From NCBI GenBank assembly GCA_965224785.1, contig OZ245062.1:434001-498000 (forward strand): a DNA stretch of 64,000 bases. Direction: 5' to 3'. Every line of letters starts with the position of its first letter. Within the stretch, counting starts at the first letter, position 1. The notes beneath the pieces were generated by a model, which was given only the letters and a program-made list of their open reading frames with translations, was not told the DNA's origin and made no database searches. Both the position numbers and the translations under genes were made by a program. Shown piece after piece: positions 26,440 to 34,965 of this stretch. The DNA is from JALSNL01 sp036479585. Lineage in GTDB: Bacteria; Bacteroidota; Ignavibacteria; Ignavibacteriales; Melioribacteraceae.

Positions 26440-26889
26440 ATGGATATTAATGAAATTAAAAAATTAATTAAGATAGTTGAAAGTAGTGAGATCAATTCTT
26501 TCTCAATGCAAGAAGGGAATCTAAAAATTAAAATTTCAAAAAATGGGAAAGTAGTTAATGCAATTGCACCAGCACAAGTTGTACAGCCTCAAGTAATTGC
26601 TACAGAAGTTCCTCAGCAAGTAGAAACAAAAGAAGAAGCTAAGGATGATAACTCGCATATAATTTTATCTCCAATTGTTGGAACGTTTTATAGAGCTCCA
26701 GCTCCTGATGCAGATTCTTATGTGAAAGTGGGAGATTCTATTTCTTCCGGCTCAGTTCTTTGTATTGTTGAAGCAATGAAACTTATGAATGAAATTGAAT
26801 CCGATGTTGAAGGTAAAATAATTGAAATATTAGTTGAAGATGGTTCACCGGTTGAGTTTAATCAGCCACTATTTAAAATTGAAAAGTAA
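26440..26889 (+). CDS. accB: Biotin carboxyl carrier protein of acetyl-CoA carboxylase
   Basis: A 149-residue carrier with an N-terminal interaction segment, a flexible Ala/Pro/Gln-rich linker (about 41-68) and a biotinyl domain. The biotinylated lysine is Lys114 in 'EAMKLMNEIE'. It carries the carboxyl group made by AccC to the carboxyltransferase in the first step of fatty acid synthesis. It sits between efp and accC, nine bases after the former and 62 before the latter. Confidence 0.96.
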   Translation: MDINEIKKLIKIVESSEINSFSMQEGNLKIKISKNGKVVNAIAPAQVVQPQVIATEVPQQVETKEEAKDDNSHIILSPIVGTFYRAPAPDADSYVKVGDSISSGSVLCIVEAMKLMNEIESDVEGKIIEILVEDGSPVEFNQPLFKIEK

Positions 26890-26951
26890 TATAGAAAATT
26901 AAAATAATAAAGAGAAAAGAGTTAATTAGAAATCTAAAATTAGGGGAACTC

Positions 26952-28289
26952 TTGTTCAAAAAAATTCTTATAGCCAACCGAGGCGAAATTGCCCTCAGAA
27001 TTATTAGAACATGTAAAGAATTAGGAATAGCAACAGTAGCAGTATATTCTGAGCCTGATAAGGATTCTTTACACGTTATATTTGCTGATGAGGCAGTTTG
27101 TATAGGTCCAGCCATTTCAAAAGATAGTTATTTAAAAATCCCAAGTATTATTGCAGCTGCAGAAATTACTGGTTCAGATGCTATTCATCCGGGCTATGGT
27201 TTTTTAGCAGAAAGTTCAAAATTTTCCGAAATTTGTCAAGAATCAAATATAAAGTTTATTGGTCCATCTCCTGATATGATTGACAAAATGGGGGACAAAG
27301 CATTTGCAAAAAGTACAATGCAAAAAGTTGGTGTTCCAGTTGTACCGGGTAGCGATGGTGCAGTAAAAGATGTTAAAGAAGCAAAAAAAATTGCTGATGA
27401 AATTGGATATCCGGTAATGGTAAAAGCCTCTGCTGGCGGCGGCGGTAAAGGGATGAGATTGGTTGCAGATAAATCAGAAATGAAACTAGCTTTTCAAACT
27501 GCAAGTGCTGAAGCATTAGCTGCGTTTGATAATGGCGAATTGTACGTTGAAAAATTTATTGAAAATCCTCATCATGTAGAAATACAAATTATGGGAGATC
27601 AATTTGGAAATGTTTATCAATACGGTGAACGAGATTGTACGATTCAAAGAAGACATCAGAAATTAATTGAAGAAACACCAAGTCCAATTCTTAAAGCTGC
27701 GACAAGAAAAAAAATGGCTGAAGCTGCTATACTTGGAGCAAAGTCAGTTAACTACGAAGGTGCTGGTACCATTGAGTTTCTAGTGGATAAGAATCAAAAG
27801 TTTTATTTTATTGAAATGAATACTAGAATACAAGTAGAGCATACAATTACAGAAGTTGTTAATAATATAGATTTGATTAAACAACAAATTCTAGTTGCTG
27901 CCGGAGAAAAAATTAAAGATATACCCAAAGAACCAATTGGACATTGTTTTGAGTTTAGAATTAATGCAGAAGATCCAGAAAATAATTTTAGACCATCTCC
28001 AGGTAAGATTGATTATCTACACTTCCCTGGTGGATTTGGAATTAGAATAGATTCACATGTTTATAATCAGTATGTAATTCAACCTTATTATGATTCTATG
28101 ATTGCTAAAATGATTGTGTGGGGAATGGATAGAGAACATGCAATTAAAAGAGCTAAAAGAGCATTTGAAGAGTTTGCAATTGAAGGTGTAAAAACTACTG
28201 TCCCTTTTCATGTTAAAGTATTAGAACATGAAAAGTTTCTTTCTGCTGATTACGATACATCATTTATAGAAAAATATTTTTCAAAATAA
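26952..28289 (+). CDS. accC: Biotin carboxylase subunit of acetyl-CoA carboxylase
   Basis: A 445-residue ATP-grasp enzyme that carboxylates the biotin of AccB. The N terminus 'FKKILIANRGEIALRII', the glycine-rich ATP loop 'KASAGGGGKGMR', the 'YVEKFIENPHHVEIQI' strand and the catalytic 'EMNTRIQVEH' motif are all present. Start is TTG at 26952, with AGGGGA just upstream; an ATG start is not available at this position. Same operon as accB. Confidence 0.96.
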   Translation: MFKKILIANRGEIALRIIRTCKELGIATVAVYSEPDKDSLHVIFADEAVCIGPAISKDSYLKIPSIIAAAEITGSDAIHPGYGFLAESSKFSEICQESNIKFIGPSPDMIDKMGDKAFAKSTMQKVGVPVVPGSDGAVKDVKEAKKIADEIGYPVMVKASAGGGGKGMRLVADKSEMKLAFQTASAEALAAFDNGELYVEKFIENPHHVEIQIMGDQFGNVYQYGERDCTIQRRHQKLIEETPSPILKAATRKKMAEAAILGAKSVNYEGAGTIEFLVDKNQKFYFIEMNTRIQVEHTITEVVNNIDLIKQQILVAAGEKIKDIPKEPIGHCFEFRINAEDPENNFRPSPGKIDYLHFPGGFGIRIDSHVYNQYVIQPYYDSMIAKMIVWGMDREHAIKRAKRAFEEFAIEGVKTTVPFHVKVLEHEKFLSADYDTSFIEKYFSK

Positions 28290-28309
28290 TTTAAATTTTA
28301 GGGGGGAGG

Positions 28310-28690
28310 ATGAATATTCCAGAAGAATTAAAATATTCAAAAGAGCACGAATGGGTAAAGGTTGAAGACAATACTGCTGTACTTGGTATTACTGAATTTG
28401 CTCAAGGTGAACTTGGTGATATAGTTTTTGTTGATGTAGAATCAGACTTAGAAGAAATAGTTAAGGATGAAACTTTTGGAACTATCGAAGCTGTTAAAAC
28501 TGTTAGCGATTTGTTAGCTCCTTGTAGTGGCAAAGTTTTAGAAGTAAACCCAAAGTTGGAAGATGAACCAGAACTTATTAATAGTGATCCTTATGGAGAA
28601 GGTTGGATAGTTAAAATTGAATTAACTAAGACTGATGAGCTTAACGAATTACTTTCTTCAACAGATTATCAAACTCAAATAACTGCGTAA
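28310..28690 (+). CDS. gcvH: Glycine cleavage system H protein
   Basis: A 126-residue lipoyl carrier of the glycine cleavage system. The lipoylated lysine is Lys63 in 'GTIEAVKTVSDLL', and the family's 'HEWVKVED' opening and 'SDPYGEGWIVKIE' closing segments are present. A strong GGGGGGAGG ribosome-binding sequence precedes the ATG. It follows accC by 20 bases, a less usual place than beside gcvT or gcvP; the other gcv genes are not in this window. Confidence 0.95.
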   Translation: MNIPEELKYSKEHEWVKVEDNTAVLGITEFAQGELGDIVFVDVESDLEEIVKDETFGTIEAVKTVSDLLAPCSGKVLEVNPKLEDEPELINSDPYGEGWIVKIELTKTDELNELLSSTDYQTQITA

Positions 28691-28707
28691 ATATTATTTA
28701 TAACTAA

Positions 28708-28740
28708 ATGTGCTTGGCATCTTTAAGATGCCAAGCACAT
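28708..28740. terminator. Perfect 16-bp palindromic terminator
   Basis: ATGTGCTTGGCATCTT and its exact reverse complement are separated by one base, giving a 16-bp stem. It lies between gcvH and the oppositely oriented gene at 28770 and probably ends both transcripts, although the T run on the plus strand is weak. It contains GTGC-TTGGCAT, which resembles the arms of the hairpins at 10794 and 32958. Confidence 0.75.
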
Positions 28741-28769
28741 AGCTTTTATCTATTTCTATTCATTTCTTT

Positions 28770-29672
28770 TTAATGCTTTGCTATATCAAAGTATTTCAAT
28801 TTCAACACTCCAGCAATCAAAACCAAAATCAATCCAATATAAGAAGCTCCATCTCTGAACCAAACTATGTGTTCGTGGTAATCAATTACTTTTATAGTTT
28901 TATTATCTATAAATTTTCCTCTTAATGAGATTTTATTAGCACTTACTCTTGAGATTCCTTCAACTGGAATAAAACTTTTATCAAATGTTTGAATAGAATA
29001 TTGATTTGTTAGCTCATTGAACTCGATTTTTTTTCTGTCAAATTCTACAAACTTTCCAGCTCTATTATTTTCCTTTCTTAAAGTTTTAATAAAGTGATTA
29101 TTAGCTTCTTCTACATGAGACATAAAATAAAAAGGAGTTAATAAATAAATAAAAAGTAGTAAAAATGAAATAGAAAATTTTACTGAATTAAACTTCAAGT
29201 TTAGTTTTTGTGTTCTTAAAGTATTCCAATTAAAAATGAAATAAACTATTCCACTAAAAGTTAAAATATAAGTTGGTAAACTTTCAGGCCAGAACAAACC
29301 GAAGTTGAGTAACTCCCAATTAAAAGGAGCGAAGAGATGAACACCATTTGCCCATTTGATTTGAAATGAATCAATTAACAAATGTAACAAAGAACCAAAA
29401 GCTAGAATTAAAAAAGTTCTTTTAGTTGCATCAGTTAAAAAGGAAAAAATTAGAGATAATATCAAACTAAACAAAAGAGTAGCTTGCACAATTACATAAA
29501 GTCTTAAATCAAATCCGTCAGTGGAAGGAGAAAAAGTTTGTACGAGTCGTTGTATAATCCAAGGAATATCTGGGATAATAGTTCCAAAATAAATCCAAAA
29601 CAAATCAGATTTTTTCATAACTGATCGAGTTAATAAACCATTAATTCCTATATGTGCAAGCGTATTTGGCAT
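28770..29672 (-). CDS. YdjM-type membrane-bound metal-dependent hydrolase-like protein
   Basis: A 300-residue inner-membrane protein of the DUF457/YdjM type. The N terminus 'MPNTLAHIGINGLL' carries the first conserved histidine, 'FGTIIPDIPWI' the acidic site, and 'LLHLLIDSFQIKW' the second histidine region; these are the putative metal ligands. Several transmembrane helices are spread along the protein, with a soluble stretch near 190-260. Family members are sometimes SOS-regulated in other bacteria, but no LexA box is visible here. Catalytic activity is unproven for the family. Confidence 0.75.
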   Translation of the reverse strand: MPNTLAHIGINGLLTRSVMKKSDLFWIYFGTIIPDIPWIIQRLVQTFSPSTDGFDLRLYVIVQATLLFSLILSLIFSFLTDATKRTFLILAFGSLLHLLIDSFQIKWANGVHLFAPFNWELLNFGLFWPESLPTYILTFSGIVYFIFNWNTLRTQKLNLKFNSVKFSISFLLLFIYLLTPFYFMSHVEEANNHFIKTLRKENNRAGKFVEFDRKKIEFNELTNQYSIQTFDKSFIPVEGISRVSANKISLRGKFIDNKTIKVIDYHEHIVWFRDGASYIGLILVLIAGVLKLKYFDIAKH

Positions 29673-29886
29673 TTTAGTATATTTGTTTTCTTACTCTAAA
29701 AGTTTAAAAAGCATATTAAAAAGATTGAAATTTAGTTTTAAGATTCTTTATAATCAAACATAACTTCAATATTTCAAATTAATTCAGTAAAACCTCTAAG
29801 ATTGCTTAATTATATATTTCCGAAAACTACTTTAGTAATAGTATAACTTGTATTTTTAAGTAATCAAAAATAAATCTAATAATTGT

Positions 29887-30426
29887 ATGAACAAAGAAAT
29901 AGAACAACTAGATTTTTGCCGAGTAAAAAAAATATTTGATAAGGGATTTGGTTTTCTCGCAAGTATATACTTTGAAGAAAACATATTCTTTCACTTTTCA
30001 AAAGTTAGAGATAAAGAAGTAAAAGAATCTTTACAAAATATGAAAAGGGGAGTAGTGTATGTTTTCTATACCTCGGAACTAAAAGATGAACAAAGAAAGG
30101 TTAAAAGATTATGGACTGACATAACAAAAGTTGATACTCGACTAATTCCAAATTTTGTGGAAAAAGTAATTGCTGAACTTGAACATGGTAAAACAAATAT
30201 ATTTGAAACTGCACACGTAATAAAACTACTCAGAGTTGCTAAGCTTATAACAAAAGAAAAATTTATCGAAATTCTTGAACTTCCTAAAATTTCTCAAATG
30301 CCTACCATTATTAAACCAATGCTTACTGAAGATGAACTAAATAGATTGGATAATTATGATTTGTTGATTAAAGATATTAAAAATTCTAAAATAGATAAAG
30401 ACAAATGGGTTGAGAAAATCATTTAA
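29887..30426 (+). CDS. Cold-shock-domain-like protein with helical extension
   Basis: A 179-residue protein. Residues 9-80 resemble a cold-shock OB fold: 'RVKKIFDKGFGFLAS' matches the K-G-F-G-F RNP1 motif and 'NIFFHFSKV' matches the RNP2-like 'FVHFS' motif. The rest (about 85-179) is predicted helical and has no family I recognise. It may bind RNA or single-stranded DNA. No neighbours on the same strand lie close enough to suggest an operon. Confidence 0.65.
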   Translation: MNKEIEQLDFCRVKKIFDKGFGFLASIYFEENIFFHFSKVRDKEVKESLQNMKRGVVYVFYTSELKDEQRKVKRLWTDITKVDTRLIPNFVEKVIAELEHGKTNIFETAHVIKLLRVAKLITKEKFIEILELPKISQMPTIIKPMLTEDELNRLDNYDLLIKDIKNSKIDKDKWVEKII

Positions 30427-30561
30427 AAATATCCTTTCCCATTTTGAGACTAAAAAAATGTATCATTATGTAGATTTGATGACTTGCATCACAGCATTAG
30501 TATTTGATTGCCGTTTATTGGTATTAACGATTTAAGAAAACAAACAAAACGGAAATACAAA

Positions 30562-30852
30562 ATGACAAATTCACTAGCACTTACATTAGAACAAGAAAGA
30601 TTTGGAAGTGGAAGAAACAAAAAAGAAACTACAAATTCTGCTTTAATTACTAATGTTAAAAAAGTTGCTAACGATAGTTTATTTTTCTTTGGTATTTTCT
30701 TAGTAGCATTTGTTGTATTACAATTCATCCCAACTACTTCTGGTTTAATTGATAATTTACACATTGGAATAAATGAAGTGGCTGTAAGCTTTTTAGGTTT
30801 TGTTAATGTTTTCTTTGTAAAATTATTCAATAAAAAAAATATTGCAAAATAA
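30562..30852 (+). CDS. Small inner-membrane protein, unknown
   Basis: The frame is open from a TTG at 30508, but the ATG at 30562 preceded by GGAAA is the better start, giving 96 residues. The N-terminal third is polar ('EQERFGSGRNKK'), followed by two hydrophobic segments ('SLFFFGIFLVAFVVLQFI' and 'VAVSFLGFVNVFFVKLF') likely to be transmembrane. I recognise no family. Composition matches neighbours, so it is probably a real gene, but it stands alone. Confidence 0.55.
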   Translation: MTNSLALTLEQERFGSGRNKKETTNSALITNVKKVANDSLFFFGIFLVAFVVLQFIPTTSGLIDNLHIGINEVAVSFLGFVNVFFVKLFNKKNIAK

Positions 30853-31024
30853 TTCTAATTCAATCTCGCTGTAATTAACAATTTTATCAATTAAAACAAA
30901 AAGCTAAAAACTAACTTTTGGAAAAGTAACAAGATATTTTGTGATACGTTTAATGAGTAGTGAATTGTAATTTTTAGTCAATCAATTAGCAATCACATAA
31001 AGAAATGTAGATTGCTTTAAAACA

Positions 31025-31057
31025 AAAAAGTGCAATTACAAATTGTAATCACACTTC
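31025..31057 (-). terminator. Terminator after tRNA-Cys (minus strand)
   Basis: Read on the minus strand, AAGTG...ATTACA pairs with TGTAAT...CACTT and is followed by a run of T. It begins a few bases after the 3' end of the tRNA-Cys gene. Confidence 0.65.
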
Positions 31058-31061
31058 ATAG

Positions 31062-31135
<74 letters not shown>

Positions 31136-31193
31136 GTAAAATATAATATCAACACATCAAAATAAAGAAAAAAAACAAAACATAAAGTACAAA

Positions 31194-31218
31194 AAGAAAA
31201 ATCCACAAAAAGTGGATT
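31194..31218 (-). terminator. Terminator after tRNA-Gly (minus strand)
   Basis: AATCCAC (31200-31206) and GTGGATT (31212-31218) form a 7-bp stem around a five-base loop, followed on the minus strand by a run of T (31199 down to 31194). It begins eight bases after the tRNA-Gly 3' end, so the two tRNA genes seem to be terminated separately. Confidence 0.7.
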
Positions 31219-31225
31219 CCTTTAG

Positions 31226-31297
31226 AGCGGGAGACGAGATTTGAACTCGCGACATTCACGTTGGCAACGTGACGCTCTACCACTGAGCTACTCCCGC
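31226..31297 (-). tRNA. tRNA-Gly (anticodon GCC)
   Basis: On the minus strand: acceptor GCGGGAG with CTCCCGC, D-arm GCTCAGTGGTAGAGC, anticodon stem-loop CACGTTGCCAACGTG with GCC, and T-arm GAGTTCAAATCTC. All arms pair. CCA is not encoded. It precedes tRNA-Cys on the same strand, with a hairpin between. Confidence 0.95.
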
Positions 31298-31401
31298 ATA
31301 TCAATCAATAAAAAATAGAAAAGAAATATACAATCCTTTAAATTTATAGTCAACATTATCGTAAAAATATTTGTAATTTTGAGCCAAAAATTAAGAGAAA
31401 T

Positions 31402-32031
31402 ATGTTCGAAATAGAAAGAGCTGAATTAGTCAATTTATTGCGTAGCAAAGGTATAAAGGATGAAGCTGTACTTTCTGCGATCAACAAAATTGAGCGACAT
31501 AACTTTATTGAACCAATATTAATACCAAAAGCATATCTTGATGTGGCTTTACCCATTGGACAAGGACAAACCATCTCTCAGCCTTATACAGTAGCGGTTA
31601 TGACAGAATCATTAAAGTTAAAACGAAAAAGTAAAGTGTTGGAAATAGGAACGGGTTCTGGTTATCAGGCGGCAATTCTTCATCAAATGGGGATGAAGGT
31701 TTTTTCTATTGAACGAAATGAAAATATCTATAGAAAAACTCAAAAGTTCTTTGATGATAACGAAATTAGAGTTCATGCTCGTTGTAGTGATGGAACAATT
31801 GGCTGGGGAGACTTTGCTCCTTACGATGCTATCATTGTAACTGCTGGTGGTCCTTTTGTACCGAAAAATTTGAAAAAACAATTAGCATTAGGTGGCAGAA
31901 TAGTAATTCCGGTTGGAGATATGAAAAAGCAATCTCTTTTAGTACTTCATAAAATTGATGAAAATATATTTGAAACAACTGAAGTCCCTAATTTTAAATT
32001 TGTCCCACTAATTGGTAAAGAAGGATGGTAA
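31402..32031 (+). CDS. pcm: Protein-L-isoaspartate O-methyltransferase
   Basis: A 209-residue SAM-dependent methyltransferase that repairs isoaspartyl residues. Motif I is 'VLEIGTGSGYQAAIL', and the family's 'LPIGQGQTISQPYTVA' substrate-binding stretch and 'YDAIIVTAGGP' motif are present. Length is normal. The end overlaps the start of miaA by seven bases (ATGGTAA), which suggests coupled translation. Confidence 0.94.
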   Translation: MFEIERAELVNLLRSKGIKDEAVLSAINKIERHNFIEPILIPKAYLDVALPIGQGQTISQPYTVAVMTESLKLKRKSKVLEIGTGSGYQAAILHQMGMKVFSIERNENIYRKTQKFFDDNEIRVHARCSDGTIGWGDFAPYDAIIVTAGGPFVPKNLKKQLALGGRIVIPVGDMKKQSLLVLHKIDENIFETTEVPNFKFVPLIGKEGW

Positions 32032-32942
32032 TAAAACCAATTGTAATAGTTGGTCCTACTTGTAGTGGAAAAACTAAATTTTCAATTTCAATTGCCGAGA
32101 GATTATCTTCAGAAATTATTTCTGCTGATAGCAGACAAACATATAAATATTTAAGTATTGGAACTGCAAAACCTACACACATTGAAACATCCAAAGTTCA
32201 ACATCACTTAATAGATTTCCTAGAACCAAACATAAACTATAACGTAAGTAAATTTGAAAAAGATGCTTTAGTTAAAATATTGGACTTACTTAAAAGTGGT
32301 CAAACCCCAATAGTGGTCGGAGGTTCAGGCTTATATATTAAAGCAATTGTTGATGGAATATTTGATACTGTTGATACCGATGAGGAATATAGAAAGCAAC
32401 TTATGGAGGAAAGGGAAGAGCATGGAAATGAGTATCTTCTCGAAAAACTAAAAAATGTTGATCCAAAATCGGCAAAAAAATTAATTTCGCAAAATTGGAA
32501 AAGAATAATACGTGCGTTGGAAGTTTACAAAATAACTGGTAAGCCAATTTGGCAACTACAACAAGAATATGAGAGAGATGTTCAAATTGAGTTTAGACAA
32601 TATGGATTAAACTGGGAGAGAGAAACCCTTTATGAAAACATAAATCTTCGTGTAGATAAAATGATTGATGATGGATTGGTAAATGAAGTTAAATCAATTT
32701 TAGAAATGGGTTTTGAAACAAATATAAATGCACTCAATACTGTTGGTTATAAAGAAATTATAGAGTATCTAAATGAAAAAATATCCTTAGAAAGAGCAAT
32801 CGAATTAATAAAAAGAAATACTAGACACTATGCCAAACGCCAATTAACTTGGTTCAGAAAAGATGAAAGAATACAATGGTTTGATGTAAAAAGTACAAGA
32901 GACTTTGCCGAAATTGTTGAAGATGTTGTAAAGAAAAGTTGA
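32025..32942 (+). CDS. miaA: tRNA dimethylallyltransferase
   Basis: A 305-residue enzyme that adds a dimethylallyl group to A37 of tRNAs reading UNN codons. The P-loop 'GPTCSGKT' (residues 10-17), the catalytic 'SADSRQTYKYLSIGTAKP' region, 'VVGGSGLYIKAI' and the C-terminal 'RNTRHYAKRQLTWFRKD' tRNA-binding segment are all intact. It starts inside the end of pcm. A hairpin terminator follows. Confidence 0.96.
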   Translation: MVIKPIVIVGPTCSGKTKFSISIAERLSSEIISADSRQTYKYLSIGTAKPTHIETSKVQHHLIDFLEPNINYNVSKFEKDALVKILDLLKSGQTPIVVGGSGLYIKAIVDGIFDTVDTDEEYRKQLMEEREEHGNEYLLEKLKNVDPKSAKKLISQNWKRIIRALEVYKITGKPIWQLQQEYERDVQIEFRQYGLNWERETLYENINLRVDKMIDDGLVNEVKSILEMGFETNINALNTVGYKEIIEYLNEKISLERAIELIKRNTRHYAKRQLTWFRKDERIQWFDVKSTRDFAEIVEDVVKKS

Positions 32943-32957
32943 AAATTATTTTAAACT

Positions 32958-33008
32958 AAAAAATGCCAGACACTTTTATCATGGAACAAAGTACCTGGCA
33001 TTTTTTTT
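32958..33008. terminator. Bidirectional terminator between miaA and the peroxiredoxin gene
   Basis: AAAAAATGCCAG pairs with CTGGCATTTTTT around a long loop, with T runs on both strands. The arms and loop (GCCAGACACTTTTATCA) closely resemble the hairpin at 10794 (GCCAGGCACTTCTATCA), which suggests a shared element used as terminator. Confidence 0.82.
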
Positions 33009-33527
33009 CTATTTTAATGTTAAAGCAAAATCCAAAACTTGTTGAGAATGTTTATCAATATCAAAGTCTTTCATAATTTTCGCAATTTTACTTTCTTTAT
33101 CAATGATAAAAGAAATTCTACTTGCAAAGCCTAAATTATTTAGAACTCCATAATCTTTAGAAGTTGTTTTTTTACTATCTGAAAGAAGAGGGAAGTTCAA
33201 ATCGTAATCATCCATAAACTCTTGAATATCTTCTTTATCATCAACAGAAATTCCAAATATTGTAATTCCACTTTCTTCAAATTTCGAATAATCATCTCTA
33301 ATTGCACAAGCTTGTTTTGTACAACCTGGAGTGTTTGCTTTAGGATAGAAATAAATTATTACCGGAGATTTATCTTTATAATCTGAAAGAGTAAAAGAAT
33401 TTCCTTTTGCATCTTCCAAAGTAAAACTTGGAGCATCATCGCCAACGCTAATGTTATCAGCAGTTCCACCACAACTTGAAACTAGAAAAATAATAACTAT
33501 AGCAAATATATGTTTAATAGTTTTCAT
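33009..33527 (-). CDS. Peroxiredoxin (Bcp/PrxQ type), lipoprotein
   Basis: A 172-residue AhpC/TSA-family thiol peroxidase. The peroxidatic cysteine is Cys69 and the resolving cysteine Cys74 in 'NTPGCTKQACAIRD', the pattern of the Bcp/PrxQ subgroup. Unlike the usual cytoplasmic enzyme it begins with a lipoprotein signal: a hydrophobic helix (7-16) and 'VSSCGG' with Cys19 for lipid attachment. It should therefore reduce peroxides in the periplasm. It lies 14 bases downstream of purB on the same strand; a link between them is not obvious. Confidence 0.9.
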   Translation of the reverse strand: MKTIKHIFAIVIIFLVSSCGGTADNISVGDDAPSFTLEDAKGNSFTLSDYKDKSPVIIYFYPKANTPGCTKQACAIRDDYSKFEESGITIFGISVDDKEDIQEFMDDYDLNFPLLSDSKKTTSKDYGVLNNLGFASRISFIIDKESKIAKIMKDFDIDKHSQQVLDFALTLK

Positions 33528-33541
33528 CTTGTTTTTCCTTT

Positions 33542-34840
33542 TTATTTTTCTACTGACCTAGCAAAAATGTAATCAACATTTTTTACCATTTCAGAAGTGT
33601 TGAATATTTCTTTGGTTTCTTCAACAGTTAAATATTTTTTAACTTCTTCGGATTTTAATAATTCAGTTTCCATATTGGTTGTTTTATCTTGCCAAACTTT
33701 CATTGCCGGAGTTTGAACCATTTTGTATGCGTCTTCACGTGTTGCACCTTTCTCAACAAGCTTAAGTAGTATCTTTTGGGATAAAACTAAACCTCTTGTT
33801 TTGTTTAAGTTCTCAATTGCATTTTCAGGATAAATTAAAAGATTATCAACAAGTTTAATCATTAAGGTCAACATATAATTTAACGTAATTGTGCTATCCG
33901 GAACAATTACTCTTTCAACAGAAGAATGCGAAATATCTCGCTCGTGCCAAAGTGCAACATTCTCCATAGCAGCCATAGCATTACCTCTTAGCAGTCTAGC
34001 CAAACCAGAAACTCTTTCTGAAACAATTGGATTACGTTTATGTGGCATTGCAGAAGAACCTTTTTGACCTTTAGAAAAATATTCTTCCACTTCTAAAACT
34101 TCAGTCCGTTGCAAGTGTCTAATTTCCACAGCAATTTTTTCTAAAGATGCTCCAACTATTGCAATTGTTGAAAGAAATTCTGCATGTCTATCTCTTTGTA
34201 TAATTTGTGTAGAAACAGATGCTGGCTTCAAACCCATTTTCTTGCAAACGTATTCTTCTACTTTTGGTGAGAGATGATCGAAAGTTCCAACAGCTCCGGA
34301 AATTTGTCCGACACTAATTGTCTCAATTGCAGCTTCTAATCTTTTAACATTTCTTTTCGCTTCTTCAAACCATAGAGCAAACTTTAAGCCTATGGTTGTT
34401 GGCTCTGCGTGAATTCCATGACTTCTACCAACACAAATTGTGTTCTTATGTTCAAGAGCTCTTTTCTTAAGAGAATCTTTAAACATTAGTAAATCTTTTA
34501 ATAAAATTTCTCCAGCAGTTTTTATTTGGTAGGAGAGCGTTGTATCTAAAATATCAGAAGAAGTCATTCCGTAATGAATGTGTCTAGATTCTGGGCCAAC
34601 ATATTCTGCAACATTTGTTAAGAAAGCAATCACATCGTGTTTAGTTTCTTCTTCTATTTCTAAAATCCGTTTTACTTCAAAGTCAGCTTTTGCTTTAATT
34701 ATTTCAACATCTTCCTTAGGAATTTCACCAAGCTCAACTCTAGCTTCACAAGCAAGTATTTCAATATTTAACCATGTGGAAAATCTAAATTCATCTTCCC
34801 AAATTTTTCCCATTTTGGGTAGTGTGTATCGTGTTATCAT
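33542..34840 (-). CDS. purB: Adenylosuccinate lyase
   Basis: A 432-residue fumarase/aspartase-superfamily enzyme that acts twice in purine synthesis. The superfamily signature is 'GSSAMPHKRNPIVSE', and 'GMTSSDILDT' and 'RSHGIHAEPTT' supply the other catalytic regions. The N terminus 'MITRYTLPKMGKIW' is typical of PurB. Upstream on the minus strand lies a DegP-type protease gene, 125 bases away. Confidence 0.96.
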   Translation of the reverse strand: MITRYTLPKMGKIWEDEFRFSTWLNIEILACEARVELGEIPKEDVEIIKAKADFEVKRILEIEEETKHDVIAFLTNVAEYVGPESRHIHYGMTSSDILDTTLSYQIKTAGEILLKDLLMFKDSLKKRALEHKNTICVGRSHGIHAEPTTIGLKFALWFEEAKRNVKRLEAAIETISVGQISGAVGTFDHLSPKVEEYVCKKMGLKPASVSTQIIQRDRHAEFLSTIAIVGASLEKIAVEIRHLQRTEVLEVEEYFSKGQKGSSAMPHKRNPIVSERVSGLARLLRGNAMAAMENVALWHERDISHSSVERVIVPDSTITLNYMLTLMIKLVDNLLIYPENAIENLNKTRGLVLSQKILLKLVEKGATREDAYKMVQTPAMKVWQDKTTNMETELLKSEEVKKYLTVEETKEIFNTSEMVKNVDYIFARSVEK

Positions 34841-34965
34841 ATCATTCCTTTAGTATAAAAATCAAAATACAAATCATAAAAAACAAATAAATTACAAAAC
34901 TCAAATTTCCTAAACTAAAATAAAACACAGATATTTTGTTTGAATATTGCTTTCTGTAGTTTTTA

